Shown here: in pieces, positions 51,641 to 61,741 of the stretch
How positions within the stretch are numbered: the stretch's first letter is position 1
How the letters are laid out: each line of letters starts with the position of its first letter
Origin: Paraburkholderia lycopersici
Lineage (GTDB): Bacteria > Pseudomonadota > Gammaproteobacteria > Burkholderiales > Burkholderiaceae
Assembly (NCBI RefSeq): GCF_900096975.1
Contig: NZ_FMYQ01000005.1
Location: 1-64,000 of the forward strand
Reading direction: 5' to 3'
DNA length: 64,000 nt
The notes under the pieces: generated by a model
The model's database searches: none
What the model was told of the DNA's origin: nothing
The model's input: the letters and a program-made list of their open reading frames with translations, nothing else
Made by a program: the position numbers and the translations under genes

Positions 51641-53537
51641 TAAAAACGCCCCTGGCGCGGGCCAGCACGCCGACGGACCGAGGCTGCTCGCCGACATCGG
51701 CGGGACCAATGCGCGCTTCGCGCTCGAAACGGCGCACGGCGACATCGGCCAGGTGCGCGTGTATCCGTGCGCGCAGTATCCGGGCGTGGCGGAGGTGATC
51801 CAGCAGTATCTGAAGGACACGAAGATCGGCCGCGTGAACCACGCGGCGATCGCGATTGCGAATCCGGTCGACGGCGACCAGGTGCGCATGACCAATCACG
51901 ACTGGACCTTCTCGATCGAAGCCACGCGCCGCGCGCTCGGCTTCGACACGCTGCTCGTCGTGAACGACTTCACCGCGCTCGCCATGGCGCTGCCGGGCCT
52001 CACGGATTCGCAGCGCACCCAGGTGGGCGGCGGCCAGCGCCGCCAGAACAGCGTGATCGGCCTGCTCGGGCCGGGCACGGGCCTCGGCGTCTCTGGCCTC
52101 ATCCCCGCCGACGACCGCTGGATCGCGCTCGGCAGCGAAGGCGGCCACGCGAGCTTTTCGCCGCAGGACGAGCGCGAAGACCTCGTGCTGCAGTTCGCGC
52201 GCAAGAACTGGCCGCACGTCTCGTTCGAGCGCGTGTGCGCGGGGCCCGGCCTCGAGCTCATCTATCGCGCGCTCGCCGCACGCGACAAAAAAAAGCTGCC
52301 AGCCAACCTCGGCACGGCCGAAGTCGTGAAACGCGCGCACGAAGGCGAGCCGCTCGCGCTCGAAACCGTCGAATGCTTCTGCGGCATTCTCGGCAGCTTC
52401 GCGGGCAACATCGCGATGACGCTCGGCTCGCTCGGCGGCATCTACATCGGCGGCGGCGTGGTGCCGCGCCTCGGCGACCTGTTCACGCGCTCGTCGTTCC
52501 GCCAGCGCTTCGAGGCCAAGGGCCGCTTCGACGCCTATCTCGCGAACGTCCCGACCTACGTCATCACGGCCGAATATCCGGCGTTCCTCGGCGTTTCGGC
52601 GATCCTCGCGGAGCAGTTGTCGAACCGCGCGGGCGGCGGCTCGTCGGCCGTGTTCGAGCGCATCCGCCAGATGCGCGACGCGCTCACGCCGGCCGAGCGC
52701 CGCGTGGCCGACCTCGCGCTCAATCACCCGCGCTCGATCATCAACGACCCGATCGTCGACATCGCGCGCAAGGCCGACGTGAGCCAGCCCACGGTGATCC
52801 GCTTTTGCCGCTCGCTCGGCTGCCAGGGCCTCTCCGACTTCAAGCTCAAGCTCGCCACGGGTCTCACGGGCACGATTCCGGTCAGCCACAGCCAGGTGCA
52901 TCTCGGCGACACCGCCACCGACTTCGGCGCGAAGGTGCTCGACAACACGGTTTCCGCGATCCTGCAGTTGCGCGATCACCTGAACTTCGAACACGTCGAG
53001 CAGGCCATCACGCTGCTCAACGGCGCGCGCCGCATCGAGTTCTACGGGCTCGGCAACTCGCACATCGTCGCGCAGGACGCGCACTACAAGTTCTTCCGCT
53101 TCGGCATCCCGACCATCGCCTACGGCGACCTGTACATGCAGGCCGCCTCGGCCGCGCTGCTCGGCAAGGGCGACGTGATCGTGGCCGTCTCGAAGTCGGG
53201 CCGCGCGCCCGAACTGCTGCGCGTGCTCGACGTCGCGATGCAGGCCGGCGCGCAGGTGATCGCGATCACGTCGAGCAACACGCCGCTCGCGAAACGCGCG
53301 ACCGTGGCGCTCGAAACCGATCACATCGAGATGCGCGAGTCGCAGCTCTCGATGATCTCGCGCATCCTGCATCTGCTGATGATCGACATCCTCGCGGTGG
53401 GCGTCGCGATCCGCCGCGCGTCGCCCGACGCCGACCTGCACGACGCCGTGGCGCGCGCGCGCGAACACGCCGACGACGACGCATCGGCCGTGCTCGACTG
53501 GCTGAGCCACGGCGCTTCGTCGACGGCACGCGACTGA
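51621..53537 (+). CDS. glk: Glucokinase fused to HexR-type (RpiR) regulator
   Basis: A 638-residue bifunctional protein. Residues about 20-335 are a Glk-type glucokinase: [12 protein letters not shown], catalytic Asp in [14 protein letters not shown] and [13 protein letters not shown]. Residues about 340-410 are an RpiR-type HTH ([17 protein letters not shown], then [20 protein letters not shown]). Residues about 470-600 are a SIS sugar-phosphate domain ([18 protein letters not shown], then [16 protein letters not shown]). The fusion is known in Burkholderia relatives. The SIS domain should sense an Entner-Doudoroff intermediate and regulate the divergent operons via the palindrome at 49241. 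It overlaps pgl and is closed by a terminator. Confidence 0.95.
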   Translation: MSTGAPNKNAPGAGQHADGPRLLADIGGTNARFALETAHGDIGQVRVYPCAQYPGVAEVIQQYLKDTKIGRVNHAAIAIANPVDGDQVRMTNHDWTFSIEATRRALGFDTLLVVNDFTALAMALPGLTDSQRTQVGGGQRRQNSVIGLLGPGTGLGVSGLIPADDRWIALGSEGGHASFSPQDEREDLVLQFARKNWPHVSFERVCAGPGLELIYRALAARDKKKLPANLGTAEVVKRAHEGEPLALETVECFCGILGSFAGNIAMTLGSLGGIYIGGGVVPRLGDLFTRSSFRQRFEAKGRFDAYLANVPTYVITAEYPAFLGVSAILAEQLSNRAGGGSSAVFERIRQMRDALTPAERRVADLALNHPRSIINDPIVDIARKADVSQPTVIRFCRSLGCQGLSDFKLKLATGLTGTIPVSHSQVHLGDTATDFGAKVLDNTVSAILQLRDHLNFEHVEQAITLLNGARRIEFYGLGNSHIVAQDAHYKFFRFGIPTIAYGDLYMQAASAALLGKGDVIVAVSKSGRAPELLRVLDVAMQAGAQVIAITSSNTPLAKRATVALETDHIEMRESQLSMISRILHLLMIDILAVGVAIRRASPDADLHDAVARAREHADDDASAVLDWLSHGASSTARD

Positions 53538-53556
53538 GGCGCGCCTGCCGGCGGCG

Positions 53557-53590
53557 AAAAAACGGGACGCCTCGGCGTCCCGTTTCTTTT
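53557..53590. terminator. Terminator after the glk/hexR gene
   Basis: A stem AAACGGGACGCC/GGCGTCCCGTTT with loop TC has a left A run and a right T-rich tail. It also faces the converging Bcr/CflA transporter gene. Confidence 0.85.
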
Positions 53591-53606
53591 GCGCGCTACG
53601 TTTCGC

Positions 53607-54839
53607 TCACGGCGCAGCCGTTTGCGTGGCACCCGGCGCGGGCGTGCCGTGCCACTTCACGACGAGCGCGCGCCCAACCCAAGTGAGCACCCCGCATACG
53701 CCGATCGTCACGCCCATGCCCAACGGCGAGACGCCCGGGAACCAGCCGACAGCGGCGCTCGCAAGCGCGCCGAGGCCAAGCTGCGTCGCGCCGAACACGG
53801 CTGCCGCCGCGCCCGCGTTTTTCGGATAGCGGTACATGAGATCGGTCGCGCAGTTGGCGCCGAGCAGGCCCACCACGCTCACCACGAAGAAGAGGCCGAA
53901 CACGATCGACCACAAGCCGCCCCAGCCCGTGACGCACATGAGCGCAACGAATAGCGACGCGGCGACGCTCACGCACGACGCGATCGACACCATCCGCAAC
54001 GTGCCGAAACGCCCGATGAAGCGCGTATTGAGGAAGTTGCCGAGCATGATGCCGAACACGTTCGCGCCGAAGAACAGCCCGTAGTGCTGCGGCGAAACGT
54101 GGAAATACTCGATATAGACGAACGGCGTGGCCGAGATATAGGTGAACATCGCCGCGAACGCCATGCCGCCGCAGAGCATGTGCCCCCATACGAGCGGGTC
54201 GCGCAGCAATCGCCCATAAGCCGCGAACGAGCGCAGCACGGCCGCGCTTTCGCGCTTTTCGGGCGGCCAGGTCTCGGGCACGCGCAGGTAAGCGGCCGCG
54301 GCGCACGCGAGGCCGAACAGCGTGAGCGCGACGAACACCACACGCCAGCCGCCGATCAGCAGCAACTGCCCGCCGATCAGCGGCGCGAGCAGCGGCCCGA
54401 TCGACGTGACGATGGCGACCATCGAGAGCACTTTGGCAGCGTCGGACGGCTCGTGGGCGTCGCGCGCGATCGCCCGCGCGAGCACCGAGGCCGCGCCGGC
54501 GCCGAGCGCCTGCAGGAAACGCACGATCACGAGCTCGCCCACCGAGAACGAAAACCAGCACGCGACGCTGGCCACCGCGAAGAGCGCGATGCCGCCGAGC
54601 AGCACGGGCCGGCGGCCGTAGGCGTCGGATACGGGACCGTAGAGCAGCATGCCGATCGAGAAGCCGGCCATGAAGCTCGTGAGCGTCGAGGCAGCGGCGG
54701 CGGCGCTCACGCCGAACGACTGGGCGATGGCCGGCAGGCTCGGCAGGTACATGTCGGTGGCGAGCGGACCGCAGGCGGCGAGTGCGCCCAGCAACAGGAT
54801 CAGCCGGCCATCGGGCCGGCGGCGCGGAGAATGGGACAT
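53607..54839 (-). CDS. Bcr/CflA-family drug efflux MFS transporter
   Basis: A 410-residue major facilitator with 12 helices. The N-terminal ATDMYLPSLPAIAQSFG, the motif A loop GPVSDAYGRRPVLLGG and VRFLQALGAGAASVLARAI (motif C-like) are the Bcr/CflA hallmarks of DHA1 exporters of chloramphenicol, bicyclomycin and sulfonamides. The actual substrate is unknown. ATG 54839 (MSHSPRRR) is chosen; the open frame continues 54 codons upstream with Arg/Pro-rich sequence. It is a single gene. Confidence 0.9.
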   Translation of the reverse strand: MSHSPRRRPDGRLILLLGALAACGPLATDMYLPSLPAIAQSFGVSAAAAASTLTSFMAGFSIGMLLYGPVSDAYGRRPVLLGGIALFAVASVACWFSFSVGELVIVRFLQALGAGAASVLARAIARDAHEPSDAAKVLSMVAIVTSIGPLLAPLIGGQLLLIGGWRVVFVALTLFGLACAAAAYLRVPETWPPEKRESAAVLRSFAAYGRLLRDPLVWGHMLCGGMAFAAMFTYISATPFVYIEYFHVSPQHYGLFFGANVFGIMLGNFLNTRFIGRFGTLRMVSIASCVSVAASLFVALMCVTGWGGLWSIVFGLFFVVSVVGLLGANCATDLMYRYPKNAGAAAAVFGATQLGLGALASAAVGWFPGVSPLGMGVTIGVCGVLTWVGRALVVKWHGTPAPGATQTAAP

Positions 54840-55124
54840 GGGGTGTGAGTGGCGGCGAGGCACGCGCGGTTGGCACGGTCTCGAGGTCATGGGCCGATTT
54901 TTCGGGCCGCTTTGTCGGCGGCTTGGTCGGCCGCTTTGTCCGCCGATCCCCGGGTCCGCCGGCACATGGCGCGCCCGGAATGGCAAACAAGCGGCAAACA
55001 AGCGGCAACGATGCCGCCGAATTGTACCTGACGGCCATCGGCTGCCAGACGACGGCTCGCACGTGGCATCGCCGACGCTTTACGCTAAGCTGCCCGCTTT
55101 CGTCCGGTTTCGTACGCTGCCCTC

Positions 55125-55760
55125 ATGACCGCCTTCCTGCTGATCTGGAGTCCCAAGAAGTGGCCCTGGCCCGAACTGCCCGACTTCGCGCGCCGCGTGC
55201 GCGCCGGTGAAACCGTCGCCGACACGTGGGGCTGCGGTTTCGCACGCGGCATCCTGCCGGGCGACCGCGTGTTCCTGCACCGTGTCGCCGCGGAGCCGCG
55301 CGGGCTCTTCGGCTCCGGTTACGTCACGCGAGCGCCCTATGAAGTGCCCGACACCGCCTATAAGCGCGGCTACCGGCTGTGCATCGACTTCGTCTACGAC
55401 TGGCTCGTCGATGCGGGCGAAGACGTGGTCATCGCTCGCGACGACTTGCGAATCCACCCGTTTTCGGTCCAGACCTGGGACGCGCAGAGCTCGGGCACCG
55501 TCATCAAGCCCGTTGCCGAAGGCGCACTGGAAAAACGCTGGGCGGAACTGACCGGACGGCGGCCGATGCCCGCGCCGGTGCTCGCGGCCATGCAGGCGCT
55601 GCACGATGCGCAAACGGCGCCGGCGGCCGCACCGGCGCCCGGTCAAACGCCGGGCGCGGCGCGCCCCGCCCGCAAGCGGGCCGCCTCGCAAGGCACGTCG
55701 CGCGGCACGGCGCCGCATCCCGCACCGCCTTCCGCCAGGCGCGGGCCGCGAACACGCTGA
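55125..55760 (+). CDS. EVE/PUA-like domain protein
   Basis: A 211-residue protein. The N-terminal ~150 residues resemble the EVE/PUA-like fold: [17 protein letters not shown] at the start, then [22 protein letters not shown] and [11 protein letters not shown]. These domains bind modified bases in DNA or RNA. The C-terminal ~60 residues are Ala/Pro/Arg-rich and probably disordered. EVE-like modules occur fused to HNH or McrB-type nucleases in defence systems, but no nuclease is here, so the role is open. Confidence 0.65.
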   Translation: MTAFLLIWSPKKWPWPELPDFARRVRAGETVADTWGCGFARGILPGDRVFLHRVAAEPRGLFGSGYVTRAPYEVPDTAYKRGYRLCIDFVYDWLVDAGEDVVIARDDLRIHPFSVQTWDAQSSGTVIKPVAEGALEKRWAELTGRRPMPAPVLAAMQALHDAQTAPAAAPAPGQTPGAARPARKRAASQGTSRGTAPHPAPPSARRGPRTR

Positions 55761-56008
55761 ATCCCCGGGCCGAAGGCGCATATGTCAGCCGCCGCGCCGC
55801 TCGCCAGGGTGGCCTGCGAAGCCTCGCCCGGTCCACCCCGGGCTCCGGCCCGATCCGCGTGACTCCGGTACAATTTCGGGAGAACAGCCCCATCGCCCGC
55901 GCTCATGCGGCGCCGCATGGGTCCGCCCCAGGTACTGCGGGCGCACTCCGGCGACGGCCGCCAGCGCCTCGCGCCGCGAGCCACACCACTTTCGCAGGTC
56001 CAGCACTC

Positions 56009-57334
56009 ATGTCCAACACCCAGTCCAGCACGCCAAACCGGAACGAAGCCCTTTTCGAACGCGCCCAGCGCACCATTCCGGGCGGCGTGAATTCGCCCGT
56101 GCGCGCGTTCCGCTCGGTCGGGGGCACGCCGCGCTTCATCGCGCGCGCCCAGGGCCCGTACTTCTGGGACGCAGAAGGCAAGCGCTACATCGACTACATC
56201 GGCTCGTGGGGCCCGATGATCGTCGGCCACGTCCATCCGGAAGTGCTCGAAGCCGTGCAGCGCGTGCTCGCCCACGGCTTCTCGTTCGGCGCGCCGACCG
56301 AGGCCGAGATCGAGATCGCCGAGGAAATCTGCAAGATCGTGCCGTCGATGGAGCAGGTGCGCATGGTGTCGAGCGGCACCGAGGCGACCATGAGCGCGCT
56401 GCGTCTCGCGCGCGGCTACACGAAGCGCGACCGCATCGTGAAGTTCGAGGGCTGCTATCACGGCCACGCCGACAGCCTGCTCGTGAAAGCCGGCTCGGGC
56501 CTGCTCACGTTCGGCAACCCGACTTCGGCGGGCGTGCCCGTCGATATCGCGAAGCACACCACGGTGCTCGAGTACAACAACGTCGCGGCGCTCGAAGAAG
56601 CCTTCAAGGCATTCGGCGACGAGATCGCGGCCGTGATCGTCGAGCCGGTCGCGGGCAACATGAATCTCGTGAAGGCCACGCCCGAGTTCATCGGCGCCTT
56701 GCGCAGTCTCACGGCAAAGCACGGCAGCGTGCTGATCTTCGACGAGGTGATGTGCGGCTTCCGCGTCGGCCTGCGCGGCGCGCAGGCGCTCTACGGCGTC
56801 GAGGCGGACATGGTGTGTCTCGGCAAGGTGATCGGCGGCGGCATGCCGGCGGCGGCGTTCGGCGGCCGCCGCGAGATCATGGATCATCTGGCGCCCAACG
56901 GATCGGTGTACCAGGCGGGCACGCTCTCGGGAAACCCGATCGCCGTCGCGGCGGGCCTGAAGACGCTTCAGCTCATTCAGGCACCGGGCTTCTACGAGCA
57001 GCTCACGGCGAAGACCGCGCGCCTCGCCCAGGGTTTGAGCGCGGCGGCACGCGCGGAAAACGTGCCGTTCGTCGCGGACTCGGTGGGCGGCATGTTCGGC
57101 CTCTATTTCGCGGACACCGTGCCGGGCAGCTTCGCGGAGGTCACGAAGAGCGACATCGCGCGCTTCAACCGCTTTTTCCACCGCATGCTGGACGCGGGCG
57201 TCTACTTCGCGCCCTCGGCTTACGAGGCGGGCTTCGTGTCGAGCGCACACGACGACGCGATCCTCGACGAGACGATCGCCGCGGCGCGCCGCGCGTTCGC
57301 CGCGGAAGCGGCGGCGGAAAACGTGACGCAGTAA
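56009..57334 (+). CDS. hemL: Glutamate-1-semialdehyde 2,1-aminomutase
   Basis: A 441-residue class III PLP enzyme making 5-aminolevulinate in the C5 haem pathway. [19 protein letters not shown] is the N-terminal signature, [11 protein letters not shown] is in the PLP cleft, [10 protein letters not shown] holds the PLP Asp, and the Lys is in [19 protein letters not shown] 56009 is at the start of the conserved region; the open frame from 55379 is fortuitous. It lies ~250 bases downstream of the EVE-like gene and 79 bases before ribD. Confidence 0.97.
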   Translation: MSNTQSSTPNRNEALFERAQRTIPGGVNSPVRAFRSVGGTPRFIARAQGPYFWDAEGKRYIDYIGSWGPMIVGHVHPEVLEAVQRVLAHGFSFGAPTEAEIEIAEEICKIVPSMEQVRMVSSGTEATMSALRLARGYTKRDRIVKFEGCYHGHADSLLVKAGSGLLTFGNPTSAGVPVDIAKHTTVLEYNNVAALEEAFKAFGDEIAAVIVEPVAGNMNLVKATPEFIGALRSLTAKHGSVLIFDEVMCGFRVGLRGAQALYGVEADMVCLGKVIGGGMPAAAFGGRREIMDHLAPNGSVYQAGTLSGNPIAVAAGLKTLQLIQAPGFYEQLTAKTARLAQGLSAAARAENVPFVADSVGGMFGLYFADTVPGSFAEVTKSDIARFNRFFHRMLDAGVYFAPSAYEAGFVSSAHDDAILDETIAAARRAFAAEAAAENVTQ

Positions 57335-57413
57335 CGCGTCACGCCATTACCCGAAGGCGGGGCGCGCGCCCCGCCGGCCCTCCCCTGACCGCCGCCCGAG
57401 AGAAAGCCCGACG

Positions 57414-58532
57414 ATGTTCTCGCAATCCGATTTCGTCCACATGGAGCGCGCGCTCGCCCTCGCGCAGCGCGGCCTTTACACGACCGACCCGAACCCGCGC
57501 GTCGGCTGCGTGCTGGTGAGGGACGGGGTGGTGATCGGCGAGGGCTACACGCAACCGGCCGGCCAGGATCACGCCGAAATCCAGGCGATGAAAGACGCCC
57601 GCACACGCGGCCACGAACTGCGCGGCGCAACCGCCTATGTCACGCTCGAGCCGTGCAGTCACTTCGGCCGCACGCCGCCGTGCGCGAATGCGTTGATCGA
57701 GGCGAAGGTCGCGCGCGTGATCGCCGCCATGGAGGACCCGAATCCGCTCGTTTCCGGGCGCGGGCTGGCGATTTTGCGCGACGCGGGCATCGACGTGCGT
57801 TGCGGCCTGCTCGCCAGCGAAGCGCGCGAACTGAACATCGGCTTCGTTTCGCGCATGACCCGCAAGCGGCCATGGGTGCGCATGAAGGTGGCGGCGTCGC
57901 TCGACGGCCGCACGGGTCTGCCCTCGGGCGAGAGCCAGTGGATCACGGGCGAAGCCGCGCGCGCCGACGGCCACGCCTGGCGCGCGCGCGCTTCGGCCAT
58001 CCTCACGGGCATCGGCACGGTGAAGGAAGACGATCCGCGCATGACCGTGCGCGCCGTCAACACGCCGCGCCAGCCCAAACGCGTACTGATCGACAGCCGC
58101 CTCGACGCCTCGCCGCTCGCGCAAATTTTCGTGGGCGCGCCGACGCTGGTGTTCTGCGCCGCGCTCGACGAGAGCAACGCCGAACGCGCCGAAGCACTGC
58201 GCGCGCGCGGCGCCGAGCTCGTCGCGCTCGGCAACGAGCACGGCAAGGTCGACCTGCCGGCCATGCTCGGCGAACTCGCCGAGCGCGGCGTGAACGAGCT
58301 GCACGTGGAAGCCGGCTATAAGCTCAACGGCTCGCTCCTGCGCGAAGGCTGCGTGGACGAACTCCTCGTCTACGTGGCGCCGTCGCTCCTCGGCACCAGC
58401 TCGCTCGGCATGATCGACATCGCCGCGCCCGCGACGCTCGAGGGGCGCACGCGCCTCGCTTTCCATTCCGTCGATCGTCTCGGCAACGACCTGCGCATTC
58501 TCGCGCGCGTCGTCACGGCGCAAGACGCCTGA
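57414..58532 (+). CDS. ribD: Riboflavin biosynthesis bifunctional deaminase/reductase
   Basis: A 372-residue protein. The N-terminal deaminase has zinc ligands and catalytic Glu in DHAEIQAM and EPCSHFGRTPPCANAL. The C-terminal reductase has MKVAASLDGRTGLPSGES and the NADPH loop GIGTVKEDDPRM. It carries out two sequential steps from DRAPP to ARPP. No FMN riboswitch is visible upstream. It is followed 35 bases later by ribE. Confidence 0.97.
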   Translation: MFSQSDFVHMERALALAQRGLYTTDPNPRVGCVLVRDGVVIGEGYTQPAGQDHAEIQAMKDARTRGHELRGATAYVTLEPCSHFGRTPPCANALIEAKVARVIAAMEDPNPLVSGRGLAILRDAGIDVRCGLLASEARELNIGFVSRMTRKRPWVRMKVAASLDGRTGLPSGESQWITGEAARADGHAWRARASAILTGIGTVKEDDPRMTVRAVNTPRQPKRVLIDSRLDASPLAQIFVGAPTLVFCAALDESNAERAEALRARGAELVALGNEHGKVDLPAMLGELAERGVNELHVEAGYKLNGSLLREGCVDELLVYVAPSLLGTSSLGMIDIAAPATLEGRTRLAFHSVDRLGNDLRILARVVTAQDA

Positions 58533-58567
58533 CCCTCATTGATGCACTGAACACAAGGAACAGCACG

Positions 58568-59206
58568 ATGTTTACCGGAATCGTCGCGGCGGTAGGCCGC
58601 ATCGAATCGATCCGCCCGCTCGGCAGCGACGCCGGCGCCGGCGTGCGTCTCAGCGTCGACGCGGGCGGCCTCGGCCTCGACGACGTGCAGCTCGGCGACA
58701 GCATCGCGATCCAGGGCGCGTGCATGACCGTCATCGAAAAGTCGGCGACGAGCTTCGACGTCGACGTCTCGCGCGAAAGCCTGAACCGCACCGTGGGTCT
58801 GTCGGCGACGGGCGAAGTGAACCTCGAAAAGGCGCTGCGCGCGAACGACCGCCTGGGCGGCCACATCGTCTCCGGCCACGTGGACGGTCTCGGCACGGTC
58901 ACCCGTTTCGCGCCCGTGGGCGAGTCGCACGAACTGCGCATTCTCGCTCCGGCCGCGATCGGCCGCTATCTCGCCTACAAGGGTTCGATCACCGTCAACG
59001 GCGTGAGCCTCACCGTCAATTCGGTCGACGATCGCGCGGACGGCTGCGAATTCTCGATCAACCTGATTCCGCATACCGTGGAAGTGACCACGCTCAAGCA
59101 TCTTGCGGCGGGAAGCCAGGTGAACCTGGAAATCGATCTGATCGCGCGGTATGTGGAGCGGATGCTGTCCGCCGACAAAGCCGCCGTGACAGCCGAAAGC
59201 CGCTGA
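58568..59206 (+). CDS. ribE: Riboflavin synthase alpha subunit
   Basis: A 212-residue trimeric enzyme making riboflavin from two lumazine molecules by dismutation. It has two lumazine-binding repeats: MFTGIVAAVGRIES with SIAIQGACMTVIE in the first, and HIVSGHVDGLGTVT with GSITVNGVSLTVNSV in the second. It lies after ribD; a GC-rich perfect stem follows. Confidence 0.97.
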   Translation: MFTGIVAAVGRIESIRPLGSDAGAGVRLSVDAGGLGLDDVQLGDSIAIQGACMTVIEKSATSFDVDVSRESLNRTVGLSATGEVNLEKALRANDRLGGHIVSGHVDGLGTVTRFAPVGESHELRILAPAAIGRYLAYKGSITVNGVSLTVNSVDDRADGCEFSINLIPHTVEVTTLKHLAAGSQVNLEIDLIARYVERMLSADKAAVTAESR

Positions 59207-59220
59207 GCCGGCCCGCGGCG

Positions 59221-59254
59221 CGCCCCGGCGAACGCAAGCACGTCCGCCGGGGCG
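59221..59254. repeat. Perfect 10-bp inverted repeat after ribE
   Basis: CGCCCCGGCG and CGCCGGGGCG are separated by 14 bases. No T tract follows, so it is not a standard terminator; it may protect the mRNA end or act as a weak terminator. The rest of the gap 59207-59620 has no supported gene. Confidence 0.6.
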
Positions 59255-59620
59255 CTGATAGAATTCATGCTTTCCTTACGCGCTCGCCACACGGCGCGCC
59301 GCGTTCCCCTCACCCGATTCGAGCAAGGAGGCAGAGTTGGCAACGCCTGAAACGAACGCCGCCATGCCGATGGTCCCGGTGATGCTGCCTGTTGCGTCTC
59401 GTGGCGCGACCTTCCCGCTTCCAGCGCAGCCATAGCGCACGCCGCGCGCGGCATGTCGTCGAACCGCCGCGCCGCCATTCTGCAATTCCGCGATTTCAGG
59501 ATCGAGCCGCCCGGCGACGCAGGCCAGGGCGTGCGCGGCCCGTTTTCCGCCTAACGCTGATGCTTGCTTGATGCTTCATTCAGGAGAGTCTTCGGGCATC
59601 GCGTCCGGAGCACGCTGCCC

Positions 59621-61450
59621 ATGACAGAGCCAAACAACCAACCCGATTCGGGCGGACAAACGTTCCGCAAGGTCCTCGGCTTCGCATTCCGGCACTGGTC
59701 GCGCCAGCCGGTGCGCGTCGGCGCCGTGGCGCTCGCGTCGCTCCTCGGCGCGCTCGCCGACGTGCTCACGCCGCACTACGCAGGCGAGCTCGTCGACGCC
59801 CTTACCCACGACGCCGCGGCCAGCAGCGCCGCCCCCTGGCATGCGGCCGTCGTCGCGTTCTGGACGCTCACGGCGCTCGGGCTCGGCGGCACGGTCATGC
59901 GCCAGGCCGCCTACCGCAACATCATCGTGCTCACACTCAGGATGATGAGCGAGATCGCCACGCACGCGTTCCACCGCGTGCAGCGTTTCTCGACCGACTG
60001 GCACGCGAACAGCTTCGCGGGCTCCACCGTGCGCAAGGTCACGCGCGGCATGTGGGCGCTCGACCTGCTCAACGACACGCTGCTCGTCGCCCTCTTTCCG
60101 TCGCTCGTCATGCTGGTCGGCTCGACGGTTCTGCTCGCGGTGCAATGGCACGTGATGGGCCTCGTGGTCGGCCTCGGCTCGGCCATCTATCTGGCGATCA
60201 CGGTTTCGCTCTCGCTCTTCTACGTCGCGCCCTCGGCCCGGCTCGCGAACCGGTGGGACACGAAGATGGGCGGCGCGCTCGCCGACGCCATTTCGTGCAA
60301 CGCCGTCGTCAAGGCCTTCGGCGCGGAAACGCGCGAAGAGGCGCGGCTCGCGCGCGTCGTGACGAAGTGGAGCGAGCGCACGCGGCGCACCTGGCGGCGC
60401 GGCACGCTCAACGGCGGCGTACAGGGCGCGTTGCTCGTGGGCATGCAGGCGGCCATACTCGGCGCCGCGCTGCTCTTGTGGTCGCGCGGGCTTGCGAGCG
60501 TCGGCGACATCACGTTCGCGCTCACGCTGTTCTTCCTGCTCAAAGGCTATTTGCGCGACGTGGGCATGCACGTGCGCAACCTGCAGCGCTCGGTCAACGA
60601 CATGGAAGAGCTCGTGACGCTCGACGCCGAACCGCTCGGCATCGAAGACCCGCCTGGCGCGCCGCCCATCGTGATCGACCAGGGCGACATCCGGTTCGAG
60701 AACATGACGTTCCGCTATGGCGCGCACGAAAGACCGCTGTACGAGAACCTCTCGCTGCGCATCGCACCGGGCGAGCGCGTGGGGCTGGTCGGCCATTCCG
60801 GCTCCGGCAAGACCACGCTCATCAAGCTGATCCAGCGCCTCTACGACGTGTCGGGCGGCCGCATCACGATCGACGGCCAGGACATCGCGCGCGTGCAGCA
60901 GGCGTCGCTGCGCTCGCAGATCGCGATCGTGCAGCAAGAGCCCGTGCTGTTCCACCGTTCGCTCGCCGAAAACATCGCTTACGCCCGGCCTGGCGCGACG
61001 CGCGCCGAGATCGAACGCGCGGCGAAGCTCGCGAGCGCCCACGACTTCATCATGGCGCTGCCGCACGGCTACGACACGCTCGTGGGCGAGCGCGGCGTAA
61101 AGCTTTCGGGCGGCGAGCGCCAGCGCGTGGCCATTGCCCGCGCGTTTCTCGCGAACGCGCCGATCCTGATCTTCGACGAAGCGACCTCGAGCCTCGACAG
61201 CGAAAGCGAATTGCTGATCCAGCAAGCCATGGAGCGGCTGATGGAGGGGCGCACGACCGTGGTGGTCGCGCACCGGCTCTCGACCGTGCGCACGCTCGAC
61301 CGCCTGCTCGTGCTGGAGCGCGGACGCGTGGCGGAGGAAGGCACGCACGACGCGCTCGTGCGCCGCGAAAACGGCCTGTACCGGCGCCTGTTCGAGCGCC
61401 AGGCGCTGGAGCTGACGAAGGGCCTCGCCGACGACGTCATCTTCCGTTGA
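59621..61450 (+). CDS. ABC exporter, fused permease and ATPase
   Basis: A 609-residue half-transporter. The N-terminal ~330 residues hold about six membrane helices (ABC_membrane). The ATPase has Walker A GHSGSGKTT, signature LSGGERQRVAIARAF, Walker B ILIFDEATSSLDSESE and H-loop VVAHRLST. It probably forms a homodimer exporting lipid or drug-like compounds; it sits between ribE and ribBX, but no feature links it to flavins. ATG 59621 (MTEPNNQ) follows a short purine-rich stretch; the frame begins 19 codons earlier. Confidence 0.9.
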   Translation: MTEPNNQPDSGGQTFRKVLGFAFRHWSRQPVRVGAVALASLLGALADVLTPHYAGELVDALTHDAAASSAAPWHAAVVAFWTLTALGLGGTVMRQAAYRNIIVLTLRMMSEIATHAFHRVQRFSTDWHANSFAGSTVRKVTRGMWALDLLNDTLLVALFPSLVMLVGSTVLLAVQWHVMGLVVGLGSAIYLAITVSLSLFYVAPSARLANRWDTKMGGALADAISCNAVVKAFGAETREEARLARVVTKWSERTRRTWRRGTLNGGVQGALLVGMQAAILGAALLLWSRGLASVGDITFALTLFFLLKGYLRDVGMHVRNLQRSVNDMEELVTLDAEPLGIEDPPGAPPIVIDQGDIRFENMTFRYGAHERPLYENLSLRIAPGERVGLVGHSGSGKTTLIKLIQRLYDVSGGRITIDGQDIARVQQASLRSQIAIVQQEPVLFHRSLAENIAYARPGATRAEIERAAKLASAHDFIMALPHGYDTLVGERGVKLSGGERQRVAIARAFLANAPILIFDEATSSLDSESELLIQQAMERLMEGRTTVVVAHRLSTVRTLDRLLVLERGRVAEEGTHDALVRRENGLYRRLFERQALELTKGLADDVIFR

Positions 61451-61741
61451 CGCCCCCCTTCGCTCCTACCCCTGGTCTCGTCCTTCGCCCGCCCGAGGCC
61501 GCGCACGCTCGCGCCGCGAGACCGTTCAGGCGGGCGCGGCATGCGCGTGCGGCGGGATTTCCGCGAGCAGGCCGGCCGCTCGGCCGGCATCGACGGCCAC
61601 GCCCCGCCGCCCCGGCGCGGCGGGCTGCCGGCTCAAAGGCCGACCCAGCGGTCAACCCGCGGGCACTGCGCCGGACAGCGTTCTGGGCGACGCGTGCGCC
61701 CGCGTGGCGTAAAATGTGCGCTTTCCAGCCAGAATCCCAAC

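Noticed and set aside
57335..57413. FMN riboswitch before ribD
   Set aside because: The space is only 79 bases, and no RFN-element pattern is present. The leader before ribB (61451-61741) also shows none.
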